A stretch of DNA of 64,000 nucleotides from Viola odorata (Eukaryota; Streptophyta; Magnoliopsida; Malpighiales; Violaceae): assembly GCA_963691705.1 (NCBI GenBank), contig OY829537.1, positions 64,146,304 through 64,210,303 on the forward strand. The letters are read 5' to 3'. The stretch's first letter is position 1; each line of letters opens with the position of its first letter. Position numbers and translations under genes: made by a program. The notes under the pieces were generated by a model. That model ran no database searches and had not been told where the DNA came from. It saw only the letters and a list, made by a program, of their open reading frames with translations. Below, piece after piece: positions 10,816 to 22,212 of this stretch.

Positions 10816-11067
10816 CTACAAATCAAGAGATTGTTGCGTCCTTTGCCTCTTCAATTCTTCCCGCAACATCCTCATCTCGACTTGCATCTGATCCTGCCTA
10901 TGTGTCATGGTCTCTCGCATCTCGAAAATTGTAGCCTCATACTGACTCTTTGCTTCCTGAATCCCCTCCTCAAATTGTTCTTTAACACGTCGGTTAAGTT
11001 CTTCTAGAGTAGGTATCCAAGTAGAAGACGAGCATGGTCCTTTTGTTTTTAAGAATAAAGTATACAT
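10816..11067 (-). CDS. Last exon of the CACTA accessory gene (copy A), coiled-coil C-terminus
   Basis: The open frame of up to 83 residues contains LEELNRRVKEQFEEG and EMRMLREELKRQR, a strongly charged, heptad-like coiled coil ending in QQSLDL and a stop. Plant CACTA elements commonly carry a second gene (Transposase_24/En-Spm accessory type) ending in such a coiled coil, and this exon sits in the matching place next to the subterminal repeats. Upstream exons are at about 24150-24720 and 42848-43330, separated by the Athila and Ogre insertions. The exact exon start is uncertain. The family assignment rests on position and character, not on a search. Confidence 0.5.
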   Translation of the reverse strand: MYTLFLKTKGPCSSSTWIPTLEELNRRVKEQFEEGIQEAKSQYEATIFEMRETMTHRQDQMQVEMRMLREELKRQRTQQSLDL

Positions 11068-11153
11068 TAGATCAACAATTGATAAAACAAGATTATAAAG
11101 TATGTGATGGTATTAAAACACGCCTAATGGATATGTGTTTCGACCAGTGTTAT

Positions 11154-12731
11154 TGATAGCATGTCTCAAAAGCATGATTTTACCTTCTTTTCTAGCCCTT
11201 TCGGGGGCTGGATTCTGAAATTTGATCCTTATTTCTATCTTTATTGCAGATCAGAGTCAATAGAAGGAAAAGATCAAAAAGAAGCATTTTTGGAGTATTC
11301 CTGAGGATTTTTAGCTTCAAGGCCTAGAAGTCCAGATTGTCGTCGAGGTCTAGACGCGAACCAGACCAGTGAGTAGTCTCTCGGCCACGACAAATCTGCA
11401 TCTTCTCTTAATCGAAACCAAAGAGAAGCATCTTCAAAGATCCGCACGGGATTCCGTGCGCTTCCAGAAGCTGTCAGGCGCGCCAGGATTCCAGGATATT
11501 CCCCTGAAGGACATGTGCTGTCACGCCCCCATTCATCCTCCTTCCCTTTAGCTGTTTTTGTCCCCTAGCTAGCTTTAGCCTATATAAACTAAGTTTTAGG
11601 GTTTTGTTTAAGGACGACTGACCTAGGCAATTAATACATCACTCTCTTTTACCCTAATTTCTGGGGATCATCTCCTCTTAGCATTTTGGAGCAGCCGCCA
11701 ACTTTGTAAAGGGGAAGCTTTTGATTAATACTATTTCATCCTTTCGGTTTCTTCTAATCCTTCTCTCTTATTTATTGTATGTTTATTATCATCTATTATT
11801 TATATTCTAGTATGAGTAGCTAAGTTCCATCTTCTTGGTAAAGGGTGTTTCGAGGGTTGTAGGGTTCGGTTAGGAGGGCCTAATGCATGCTTAATACATT
11901 CTCTTGTGACATATAATAGTTTACCGTTTGAATCCCATGCTCATTTAGGAATTCTAAGGGCCTGATCAACTATTGATATTTCTGTTTGAGTACTGCCATT
12001 CTCTTGGTTATAACTAACGCGAAGCCTTGAGTTAGAGTAGACACCTAGTGGAGGCAGCGCAAGAGGCCTCTGTCTAAGGGTAAACGGTTATTTAGGGTAT
12101 GCGATACGAGTCTGAAAAGCTGAGCTATCGCGCCCTAGATCTGTCTTACCTCCCCTTCATGGGCGTTTTGAGTAGTGCCTCCCTGCATTCGTGCCTGGGA
12201 GGACGGCGGAACGTCAAGGTCACCTCGTATGTGGAAACGGGGGGTGACTTTTATCTAAGAAGGTAACTAGGGGATGCGGTGTGGAAACGCGGTCCCTATA
12301 ACAGGTCTGTACTTGAATCTGGAATATTTCTGTGCCAATGATTGACCGACCTAGAAAGCAACCCGAGAACACCTTTTGCTAAGATTCCTTCCTATCTGAT
12401 TTATACACCTCTAATTACTTTTCTTGCTTTCGTGCCCCCGATTATGTTATGTTATCTAGCCCTGGATTGGGATTTCATTTCGTGTCCCAGATAAGAAGCT
12501 TTACTTATTTGTCGTGTTAGCTCCTGATCTTGAGTTAATTAGTTCACTAATCAACATAACCCCTCCCCCTGTGTTACTTGTTCTTTCTCTGTCGCACTTT
12601 CTCCCTGTCATACATTTTTATTAACATATTACTCCTTCAATCTCTGTGGTTCGACCCTGTCTTTCTCTATACACATTTACTTGTGCATTTAGGCATCAGG
12701 ATAAATTTTAAGTATATTTGAGTGATGATAA
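11154..12731 (+). repeat. 5' LTR of the Athila element
   Basis: It begins TGATAGCATGTCTC and ends near TGATGATAA, just before the PBS. A TATA box (TATATAAA) is at 11581-11588. The end is fixed by alignment to the 3' LTR; its last bases are mutated, so the boundary is good to a base or two. Confidence 0.9.
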
Positions 12732-12736
12732 AATTT

Positions 12737-12754
12737 TGGCGCCGTTGCCGGGGA
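12737..12754 (+). promoter_or_regulatory. Athila primer binding site (tRNA-Asp type)
   Basis: TGGCGCCGTTGCCGGGGA is complementary to the 3' end of plant tRNA-Asp as known for Athila elements. It starts five or six bases after the LTR. Confidence 0.88.
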
Positions 12755-12770
12755 CTGAACGGTACTAATT

Positions 12771-14642
12771 TTGTTTTTAATTTTTTGTATGACCAGGAGA
12801 TCTGCTCCAGATTTACTCCCTCTAGACCTCGAATTGACCAGAACAGAGAGAGAACTTCGAAGGCAAGCCAGAGGAACATCTACTCAGCGTAGAGTGATCC
12901 CACATCCTGCCCTCGATGAATCTCCTTCCAATCTGGCCGGTCAGGATCGTCAGTTTTTCCTAGATCTAGCCTATCTCCACCGTAGTCTCGAAAATCCTGT
13001 AGCAGCCCAATTCGATTTCCCAGCAATGGAAGACCATGACAACAATGAACGCCACGAAGATCCACCTTTACCCCCTCCAACACAACAAACCATCGATAAT
13101 TTCCATGCAACCCCTGACATGTCGAGTAGCTGCATCGCCTGGCCCGCTGTCCTTCATGACTGGACCTTGAAGTCTGCCGTTATGCATCACCTTCCAACCT
13201 TTCGAGGGGTTGCGAAGGAAAATGCACTCCTCCATCTTCAATAACTCCACTCTATCTGCGAGGCCATGAAACCTGCGAATGCCAGCATCGACCAAGCCAA
13301 GCTGCATGCCTTCCAGTGGTCTCTAAAGAATGATGCCCTCGACTGGTATTACGACCTTCCGCCAAGATCAATTCACTCGTGGGCGGATATGTCTAAGATC
13401 TCCACCGAGAAGTATTATCCGACTTCTATCTCCAACACCACGCGCAAATAACTTGTCTCCATAGTCCAGAAGAAGGAGGAGACTCTAGCCCAGTATTATG
13501 AGAGGTTCCAGAAGATGCAATCTAGTTGTCCCTCCCATAACCTCACAGAGCATGCCCTTATTCAGTATTTTTGTGAAGGCCTTAAAGCCCATGATAAGGC
13601 CTTAGTCAACGCTGCTGCCGGCGGATCTCTAACTGCTCTTACCCCCTCAGCCGCTAAGGCAACAATAGAACTCATGGCAAAAAATGCTTCGTCTGACCCT
13701 GCCAACTATCAAGGCCAAGATGTCCAAGTGGCCGTCTTGTAAAATCAGCTATCCTCCCTCACGGGGATGTTCCAAAATTTCATGACAGGGCAATCCGCGC
13801 CTGTCAAGGCCTGCCAAATCTGTAATTTTGTAGACCATCCTACTAATGCATGCCCCCACATTCCGGATGAAATCTAAGTTAATGTTGCTGGTCAGTATGT
13901 CCGGGCCCCATATGGCCAAAACTACAATCAGGGCTGGAAACAACCAAATCTAGGATGGGTTCCAAACCCTCAGCCTTCGGGGCCTAGCCATCAACATCAT
14001 CAACAGAATCCGTATGGAAATCACCCCCCACCTCCCAACATGCAGAACTACAGACCTCGACCCACTTTTCATCAGAATCAGTATCAACGTCAGCCTCCTC
14101 AGGATCAGACATTTGTTGCGCCCCCGAATACTGAGGTACCTCGGAATCCCGAGCAGCAGAAGGAAATCGAGGAGCTTAAGAAACAAATGAACACCATGAT
14201 GGGCCAAGTGAAAGAGTTAACAAACCAAGGAAGATTTCCACCTTAGACCGAAACAAATCCAAAACACAATGTCTGCGCAATGACTCTGCATAGTGGAACG
14301 ACTTTGAAACCTCATGCACATCCGGACCCCGACGTTGAGAACTCTCCAGAGTACGAACTTAGGCCGAAACACAGAGCAAAACTTCCAAAGGTTCCCAGAC
14401 TTATCGAGGTCATGGAAGACAGAATCCGCTCTCCTAGAGGGTCCCCAAAGACCAAGAAAGATAAGGAGGATCGCGATATCTTTGAGATGTTCAGCAAAGT
14501 GGTCGTCAATATCCCTCTTCTCCAGGCAGTAAAGAATGTCCCTCGCTATGCCAAATTTCTAAAGCAGCTATGCACGAACAAGAGCAAGTTCGCTGAAGTT
14601 AACAAGATCAGTGTAGGAGCTAACGCTTCTGCCCATATTTAG
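12771..14642 (+). pseudogene. gag: Athila gag, broken by stops
   Basis: The start is at 12789 or upstream, with MTRRSAPDLLPLDLE-like sequence. Recognisable parts are a capsid-like segment (ALDWYYDLPPRSIHSW, 13336-13383), a CX2CX4HX4C knuckle (CQICNFVDHPTNAC, 13811-13852), a coiled-coil stretch (EIEELKKQMNTMMG) and the gag-protease linker. In-frame stops at 13242, 13449, 13740, 13875, 14244 and 14640 are all TAA or TAG where Gln would fit. The coding sequence is otherwise still readable, which is decay by point mutation rather than rearrangement. Confidence 0.85.
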
Positions 14643-16287
14643 CGGAGGATCCCTCCGAAGTGCAAGGATCAAGGAATGTTCATCATTCCCTGCCGAATTG
14701 GTACAGTCGACATCGGGAAAGCCATGTGTGATCTAGGGGCAGGAATAAATGTCATGCCATTGATCATCTATAACTGTCTAGGCCTCGAGCCTCTCGTGCC
14801 TACAGACCTTGCCATTCAGCTTGCGGACTGTTCTATCATTTATCCTGAGGGAATCATCAAAGATGTCTTGGTCCAAGTGGGAGAATTCTTATTCCCAGCA
14901 GACTTTTATGTTATTGCAATGGAGAAAGAAGATTCTACCAAGTCTACTGATGTTCTTTTAGGCCGTCCATTTCTGGCCACCGCCCGGGCAAAGATTGATG
15001 TTCATGATGCAACAATCTCCCTAGAATTCAATGGGGAAATCATCAAATTCAATATGCTGGAAGCCATGCGATACCCATCCGAATTCTCAAGTGTTAATTA
15101 TATTGATGTTATTGATCCCGTTATAGAGAAAGTCGCTGAAATTCATTTTACTGACCCTTTGCAGTTTTCCCTTGATAGGAGTATGACACCAACTCTTCTA
15201 GATGTCGTGGCCTCAACGCTTCCCGTACCCCTTGAACTGCACTCCGTCGTCGCTGACCTAGAAGAATGCGTTGTTACTCAATATGAATCCCCAAAGATGT
15301 CTCCTGACTGCCCAGGCCATGTTAAGTTGTTTCCCTCTATTAATCAGGCTCCAGCCCTTGATCTGAAGCCTCTCCCTCCCTACTTGAAATACGCTTATCT
15401 AGGCTCCGACGAATCCCTGCCAGTCATTATCTCCAACAAGCTCAAACCTCCTGAAGAGTCTGAGCTGATTTCCTTGCTGAAGGAATTTAGACATGCCATA
15501 GGGTGGACCATTGCAGATATCAAGGGCTTGTCACTAGCCCTATCCACCCATCATATCCACTTGGAAGATGCTAGCAAAACTATACGCCAACCCCAGCGCC
15601 GATTGAACCCAACTATGATGGAAGTGGTTAGGAAAGAAATTCTGAAGTTGTTAGATGTGGGAGTTATTTACCCCATCTCCGATAGCCCATGGGTCAGCCC
15701 TATACAGGTCGTGCCCAAGAAAACTGGTATCACCATCAGCATTGGGCAAGACGGCGAATCCATTCCCACCCGAATCCAGAATGGGTGGCGAGTATGCATT
15801 GACTACCGCCGACTAAATGCTGCAACCAGGAAAGACCATTTTGCCCTGGCCTTCATTGATCAGATGTTGGAACATCTCACGGGTTTCACCAGATACCAGT
15901 TGCCCCCGAAGACCAAGAGAAGAACACTTTCACTTGCCCTTTCGGCGCCTTTGCTTATAGACGTACGCCCTTCAGTTTGTGTAATACCCCCACCACCTTT
16001 CAGCACTGTATGGTGAGTATTTTCTCTGAATTGGTTGAGAATGGAATCGAGGTCTTCATGGATGACTTCACGGTCTATGGGAATTCCTTTCAAGAATGCA
16101 TAAGCAACTTGAAGAAATGTTTAGAGCGTTGTATAGAGACAAATCTTGTCCTGAATTTTGAGAAATGCCACTTCATGGTGGATCGAGCCCTCGTTCTCGG
16201 TCATATCATCTCGGCCAGGGGAATCGAAGTTGACAAGGCCAAGATTGAGGTGATAGCGTCCCTACCCTACCCAGCGTGTACTCGCGA
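14643..16287 (+). pseudogene. pol: Athila protease and reverse transcriptase, frameshifted and truncated
   Basis: The first frame runs to 16016. Protease has CDLGAGINVMP (aspartic active site) and LLGRPFLATARAKID. The RT N-terminus has HHIHLEDASKTIRQPQRRLNP, VVPKKTG and WRVCIDYRRLNAATRKDHFALAF. A frameshift at about 15890-15920, near the palm motif, moves RT into the frame of 15977-16507, where FMDDFTVYGNSF keeps the catalytic MDDF. Just after a TRDV motif (about 16288) the sequence jumps straight into RNase H (MCDASNQALGAVLG), so the RT thumb/connection part, normally a few hundred bases, is deleted. Confidence 0.87.
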
Positions 16288-16847
16288 TGTGCGATGCCAG
16301 CAATCAAGCCCTAGGCGCCGTTCTAGGCCAGAAGAAAGACAAAGAAACCTACGTCATCTATTATGCTTCCAAGCTATTAGATCCAGCCCAGCAGAACTAT
16401 ACAACCACAGAAAAAGAACTCTTGGCCGTGGTTTATGCCCTAGACAAGTTCAGGCAATACCTTTTGGGCACTCATGTCCTCGTCTACTCGGACCACTCTG
16501 CCCTTAGATGCTTGTTGACAAAGGCAGATGCCAAACCTCAACTTATTCAGTGGATATTGTTGCTACAGGAATTTAACATCTCGATCAAGGATAAGGCAGG
16601 AAGAGAAAATTTGGTGGCAGATCATCTCAGCAGACTTCCAGCCCAAGGAAATGACTCACTCGTGCCTATCCGAGATACCTTTCCAGACGAACATTTGTGT
16701 CTAGTCCAGGCTGTTTATTCCCCATGGTTTACAGATATCACGAATTTTTGTGCTACTAGGACCTTCCCCGCTGATGCTTCCCCATCTAAATGTAACAAAA
16801 TCAGACGGCAATCCAAATACTATATTTGGGATAGCCCTTATCTTTGA
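16287..16847 (+). pseudogene. pol: Athila RNase H and start of integrase
   Basis: MCDASNQALGAVLGQ, TEKELLAVVYALDKFR, VYSDHSALRCLL and ENLVADHLSRLP are the RNase H landmarks in order. The frame stops at 16845-16847 just before integrase. The 5' boundary is the deletion junction. Confidence 0.87.
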
Positions 16848-18014
16848 AAGCATTGCTTGGACCAGATAATTCGCCGCTGTGTAACTATGGATGAAGTGCC
16901 CTCGATCCTCAAATTTTGCCATTCTGAAGGAGGACACTTCGCAACCAAGAAAACTACCCTCAAAGTGCTAGAAGTCGGTCTCTACTGGCCTACCATTTTC
17001 AAGGACAGCTACATGTACTGGGCTTCGTGCCCCCGATGCCAAGCCACTGGAAATATCGGGGCCAGGAATCAGATGCCTTTAACGAATATTATCCCATGTG
17101 AGATCTTCGATATCTGGGGCATAGATTTCATGGGCCCGTTCCCCAATTCCTTTGGTAATATCTACATCCTCCTCGCAGTCGACTATGTTTCCAAATAGGT
17201 CGAGGCCAAGGCAACTCGAACTGACGACTCTAAGGTGGTAGTAAACTTTCTATGCACCAATATTTTCAATCGGTTTGGTATACCTAGAGCTCTCATCAGC
17301 GATATGGGTACTCACTTCTGCAACCGCATCGTGGCCTCGCTTTTGGCCAAGTATGGTGTCCATCACAGGACATCTACAGCCTATCATCCGCAGACAAATG
17401 GCCAAGCTGAAGTGTCAAACCGTGAGATTAAGTCCATTCTTGAGAAAATAGTGAACCAGTCCTGAAAGGATTGGAGTCTGAAGTCGGACGATGCACTTTG
17501 GGCTTATCGTACAACTTTCAAGACCCCGATTGGTATGACGCCCTACAGACTTGTATATGGCAATCCGTGCCATCTCCCAGTGGAGATAGAGCACAAGGAT
17601 TTTTGGGCCATCAGGAAAGTGAATACAGATCTAGGGCCCGCTGGACAAAATAGGCGTTTGCAAATTTAGGAGCTCGAAGAGCTGAGGGATGATGCTTATG
17701 AGAATGTCATGCTCTACAAGGGCAAGACTAAGGCTTATCACGACAGGCACCTTCGTCCCAAAGTTTTTTCAGTCGGACAAAGAGTATTATTGTATAACTC
17801 ACGCCTGCGATTGTTTGCAGGGAAACTCAAATCCAAATGGTCTGGACCTTTCGTGGTCACGACAGTTTATGACCATAGGGCGGTCGAGATTTAGAACCCC
17901 GAAATAGGAACAATCTTCAAAGTCAATGGCCAGCGGCTTAAACCCTTTTATGAAGGTTTCAAGCCCTCGACCGTTGAGGAGGCCATGGTGGAACCTCCAC
18001 CTATCCAGGCCTAG
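16848..18014 (+). pseudogene. pol: Athila integrase, several nonsense mutations
   Basis: Zinc-finger residues are seen in HSEGGHFATKKTTLKVLEVG and CPRCQA. The catalytic core has [22 protein letters not shown] and [17 protein letters not shown], so the D, D and E are all present. The C-terminal domain is recognisable ([19 protein letters not shown]). Stops at 17196 (TAG), 17463 (TGA), 17667, 17892 and 18012 (TAG) occur where Trp or Gln is expected. The enzyme is dead. Confidence 0.87.
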
Positions 18015-18567
18015 ATCAGAGTAGCACGTCGAGGTCCCGACGAGTAAACAGACCACAACAGAGGCATTTGATGTGTCGTCCATCCTTTTTCTCTCTCCCT
18101 TATCTTTTCCGAATCTTTTCGAATCCCTTGTTTATATCCTTTTTTTTTTTTTATCTCCCTTAATCTTTGTCCTTTCCTTTTCCCAGGAGATTTTATTCCT
18201 TTTTGATAGTAATCATTAACCTTTATTCTCTCTTTTTGTCATTATCCTATTTAACCACCCCCTTTTTGAAATTTGAAAATCTTTTCTCCTTTTTAGGTGG
18301 TTGGGATACGCACGGGCCGTTGTGCTTCAAGCCCAAGGTGCCACGTCATCTGATAGAGGGGGCAGAAAAGTAGCCCTAATTAAAGAAAAAGTTGCGCTAT
18401 TAATTATAGCCGTCAACCCCCTTTCTCTTTCCCAAGCTCCTACTTCGTCTTCACTCTCCTCACAACACAAAACACATCACTATCATCCTCTCACCAGCAA
18501 CCAAACACCATCTCTCTCCCAAAACATCTCCATCTCCACCACTGTTCTCTTCACATCACTATCAGCC
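18015..18567 (+). other. Athila spacer between integrase and the extra ORF
   Basis: Pyrimidine-rich non-coding sequence with TTTTT and CTCTCC runs. No domain seen. It may hold a splice acceptor for the downstream ORF, since retroelement 3' ORFs are often expressed by splicing, but none can be chosen. Confidence 0.5.
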
Positions 18568-20235
18568 ATGGCGAAAACAAAGAAGCCCATCCGCAAAAAT
18601 ACTTCAGGGCCCCACCAGTGGACGACCCCGCCAGCCCAGTTCCTTCACAGTCCAGATTTCAAAAATCCCTTCACTCCGGCTCGTTCAAAGCAGCCACTTC
18701 ACCCTCTGTCCAACCAATCCCTATTCCCTCTCCTCCAGTTGTCTCACCAACGTCCGCGGAACAACAACGAGAGTTCACTCCGGTCGAAGACGACCTGGAA
18801 ATTACTGGCTCCATCCCTCCTACCTCCACAACCACCAGGTCTGGCCGTACAGTCAAGCTCCCTCCTGGATCTGTGGCGGCCAAGCCCAAAGCTGAGGCGT
18901 CGGCCTCCAAAAAGGTATCCCCGACTACTAGGAAGCTCCCGATGGATGCTGCTATAGATCGCTTTCAGAAGAGGAGGAGGCTGAGCCAGAGCAGGCAGAT
19001 GAAGCCCTGGTGGAAGGTACTGGTGAGAGTGGAGAGGCTGAGGAGGAAGAAGAAGAAGCTGAGGACCTCGAAGTTGAAGAAGCGGCGAAGGAAGCCGCCG
19101 AGAAAGAGAAGAAATAGAGGGAAGTCGCCGCTAAAAAGACAGCGGCAAAGAAAGGAAAATCGAAAGCTCCGGCCAGAGCAGAGCAGCAGGCAGAAGTTGA
19201 GACGCCGGTAGGACAGAAGCGGAAACTGCCCCCCTCCAGCAAAGCTAAGGCCTCGACTTCCAAAAAGTCTCGAGGTCCCGAAGACACTCAGCGACTTCCA
19301 CCCAGGTCACTTCTAACCTTTCTGTGTTGCATGAATGGTTGATTTTTAATGACAAGCCCTCACTTGATAAACTGCACCAATTAAATCACAAAGGCGTTAG
19401 CTCCTGTGCGCACCTGGACATGAACTTTTTAGCCAAAATAGGCATAGAGTCTTGAGTCTGAGAGTTAGTGGCTAATATTGGTTGGGAAGCCCTGTTCTTT
19501 TTAGAACACCCCACCTTTATTGAACTCTCGCTTGAGTTCTTTACTACCTTTTGGGTTGCCTCTAATAGTTTCAGGACGAAAGGCAAAGTAGGTCCCAACC
19601 TCTCTACCCCTGGTCTGATAAACTTTAGGTTGGTAAACAAATGGACCCCACTGTCTCTTAATGAATTCAATTGTCTGCTTGGTTTTGTTAAGCCTGATGA
19701 GTTAGATTCTGCTGCGTATAAAAATGCTCTGACTGTTATACCCCATGTTTTTTATGCTTCTGTTGCGTTTCGTGAGTTTACCAATAACCCTGATGCTAAG
19801 TTTGACCCTAAACAAAGTAAAGCCCATGAAATTGCTGACCCTGCATTGCGCATCATGCATAGATATCTAACCCTCACCTTTTCGGGTCGGTTTGGATCCT
19901 CGGGACAGTTATCTGTGCAGGAACTTTTCTTTTTATGGTACATGAAGCATAAACGTAGGGTTAATCTCGATTTTTGGGTCACCTTGGGTATCCTTCATGT
20001 TCTAAATGGCGCCAGAGGTCCTATTTTAGGATCCCTTATCTCCCTGATTGCTGTAAAATTGCATAATATTAACCTGTATAACAGTAACCTTTCTGAACCC
20101 CTTGCATTCAAAGATTTAGATGTTCGTACCTTAGACGTTATGGGTCATCTTTGTGTTTCACAAGGTGTGTTGAGTTTCTCTACAGGTTATACACCACCAG
20201 GAGATAAGGTTTTCGGGACCAAGAACGGGGGGTGA
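18568..20235 (+). pseudogene. Athila extra ORF (env-position/ATHILA ORF-1-like), frameshifted
   Basis: The start is ATG 18568 (MAKTKKPIRKNT). The N-terminal part is Pro/Ser/Thr-rich, then highly basic (KKRRRK runs) with a frame change near 18620-18960. The C-terminal part (19468-20235, about 255 residues) is well preserved, with WEALFFLEHPTFIEL, LVNKWTPLSLNEFNCLLGF and LSVQELFFLWYMKHKRRVN. This globular part matches my memory of the ATHILA ORF-1 family found at this position. No clear signal peptide or fusion-type transmembrane segment is visible, so an envelope role is not supported here. Confidence 0.65.
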
Positions 20236-22212
20236 TTCGACTATCCAGATCCTTAAAGACCCCGATCTTCTTCTGTTCCTCTTGCCCATGCCGAAACATC
20301 TCGCCAAGCCCAGAAAGCATCTACAACAGTCCAGACCCTGACTCCAGCTCTTGTCTACGATCCCGCACAGACGTGACTCCTCTAGGCCATTCTCAGGGAA
20401 CTTCAGGCTTTGACGGTTGAAGTTGTCTGGCATAATCTCCCACCCCAATGATCCCACCCCCGAACAATTTTAAACTTCTTGCCCTCGAGGAGGGTTCTGA
20501 ACAATTTTTACCGCTTTTATTTTTGGATATCCTGTACTATTTTTAAGTTGCTTGAACTCCTTTGTGAGCCCTTCCCGCATTGAGGACAATGCGCTGCCTA
20601 AGTGTGGGGAGAGATTTATTGTGTGTTTTGAATGTTTGTTTCCATGTTTGAATTTTTGTTTGTTGCATGACTGCGTGTTTACGGATTTTTCAACTTTTTT
20701 GGATTTTTCTTTTAGTCCTTACTAGGAAATTTTGCCACTGCCCGTTTTAAAACCCTTATTGATTGACATGTATTTTTGATTTCTGATGCATAGGAGAAAC
20801 ATGACATTCATCGCATCTATGCCTGAGCATGCATTTCTAGACCTGCTAGCCCTTTTATCCAATCTTGCCCTAGACACCAGTAATCACTATTTGAACCCGT
20901 GAGCATTCTTGAGCTTCATGCCTATTTATTTCTAAGTGAAAATGCTTGACTAGGCACAGTCTAGGTTTGCATAATATCCCTGGGTATAGGCACCATTAGA
21001 CGAGGTAAAGCAGCGAAACGACGAGGAAACTTTGCAAGTTTTTAAATTTCTTTCTTTCTTTCCTTCTTTTCTCTCTGAATTTGATCTCTCTCTTTTTCCT
21101 TTTTCATGCCCTCGATTCCCATTCTCCATTCTCTTCTAACCATTTGCTCCTTTTCATTGTCTTTTCCTTGGCAGGTGAGCAGCACTCTTCATCACAAAGG
21201 CAAGGGCTAGATTCCGAAGAAGATAAGTGTGGGGAGAAGATATTATCAAAGGCACGAAAGAGCTAGAGCAGAAATAAGGATTCGAGGCCACGACAGCATC
21301 TTAGTGTTACTTCCTCACCACTCCAGAATTTAAGTGTGGGGAAGTAAAATTCAATTCCCAAGGCCTCGGAATCAAGCACCCCAAAGCAGCATTTAAAGCT
21401 CTGCTAGCCCAGCTCCAATTCAAAAAAAGAGGAAATTAAATGCGAGTGCAAGTTTCGAAGCTGAGAAAGAAGAAAAGTAAATGCCTGGTCTGCCTGCTTT
21501 TATTTCTCGTCTAAAAAAAAAAAGTAGAAAAATATTTATCTCCAAATAAAAGCAGGTCAGGCATTCCAGAAGGCAACCATTCGAGCCCCCGAAGCACAAC
21601 GTAGACCTCCCCCACTGACGAAAGCCGAAGTCATTATCTAGCCCTCGCAATCAACCTTCTTCAGCGAGTGTTGCTCAACGTCTCGCCTTCTTCTAAGCCA
21701 AGGAATCCTCCCCCAGATTTTTTTCTTCTCTTTCCATTCCTTTCCCTCTTCTCCCTTCACCTCTGTTCGCTTCATCTCGCTCCACTCCTCTCTCCTTTCC
21801 TTTTCCTTTTTTTTATTTTTATTTTCTGCAAAGTTGCCTCTGATTGTTAGATTACCCTCGCATGTGACCTACAGTACTCGGATTGACGTGCAAACTCTGC
21901 CTGTGTTGTGTTATTTGCATTCTTGAGTGATAGCCTAAACACATATTTTATTTTGAGTATGAGTGCAAACACATATCTAGGTGAGGATTACTGGTGAATA
22001 GGCTTGGTCTGGGAAAGTCTGGTTGATGGGGTTGTTATTCCATCAGTCAGATGCAGGTGCTTTTCTAGGGCTAGATTTGTTGATTGGGTGTAGTTTGTCG
22101 GATGTCATGTCTATTTTGTGTGTTGGGGATTGAAGATGTATGTTAGTACATGAGGTGGTTTTCTAATTTTGTTAATACTCGAGGGCGAGCATTGGGGCAG
22201 TGTGGGGATGTT
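20236..22212 (+). other. Athila 3' non-coding region with repeated PPT-like motifs
   Basis: About 2 kb without coding capacity. AAGTGTGGGG occurs at 20600, 21225 and 21332, with AGTGTGGGG at 22199 next to the 3' LTR. Segments 20870-21005 and 21840-22210 are collinear with 36530-36675 and 37490-37880 in the Ogre element, the best block being TTTGCATAATATCC at 20966. Confidence 0.75.
22194..22212 (+). promoter_or_regulatory. Athila polypurine tract
   Basis: GGGGCAGTGTGGGGATGTT ends at the base before the 3' LTR (TGATAACATG at 22213). The purine-rich core is GTGGGGATG. Confidence 0.7.

Noticed and set aside
18568..20235. Envelope protein call for the Athila extra ORF
   Set aside because: Only the genomic position suggests it. 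No convincing signal peptide, cleavage site or transmembrane segment is visible.
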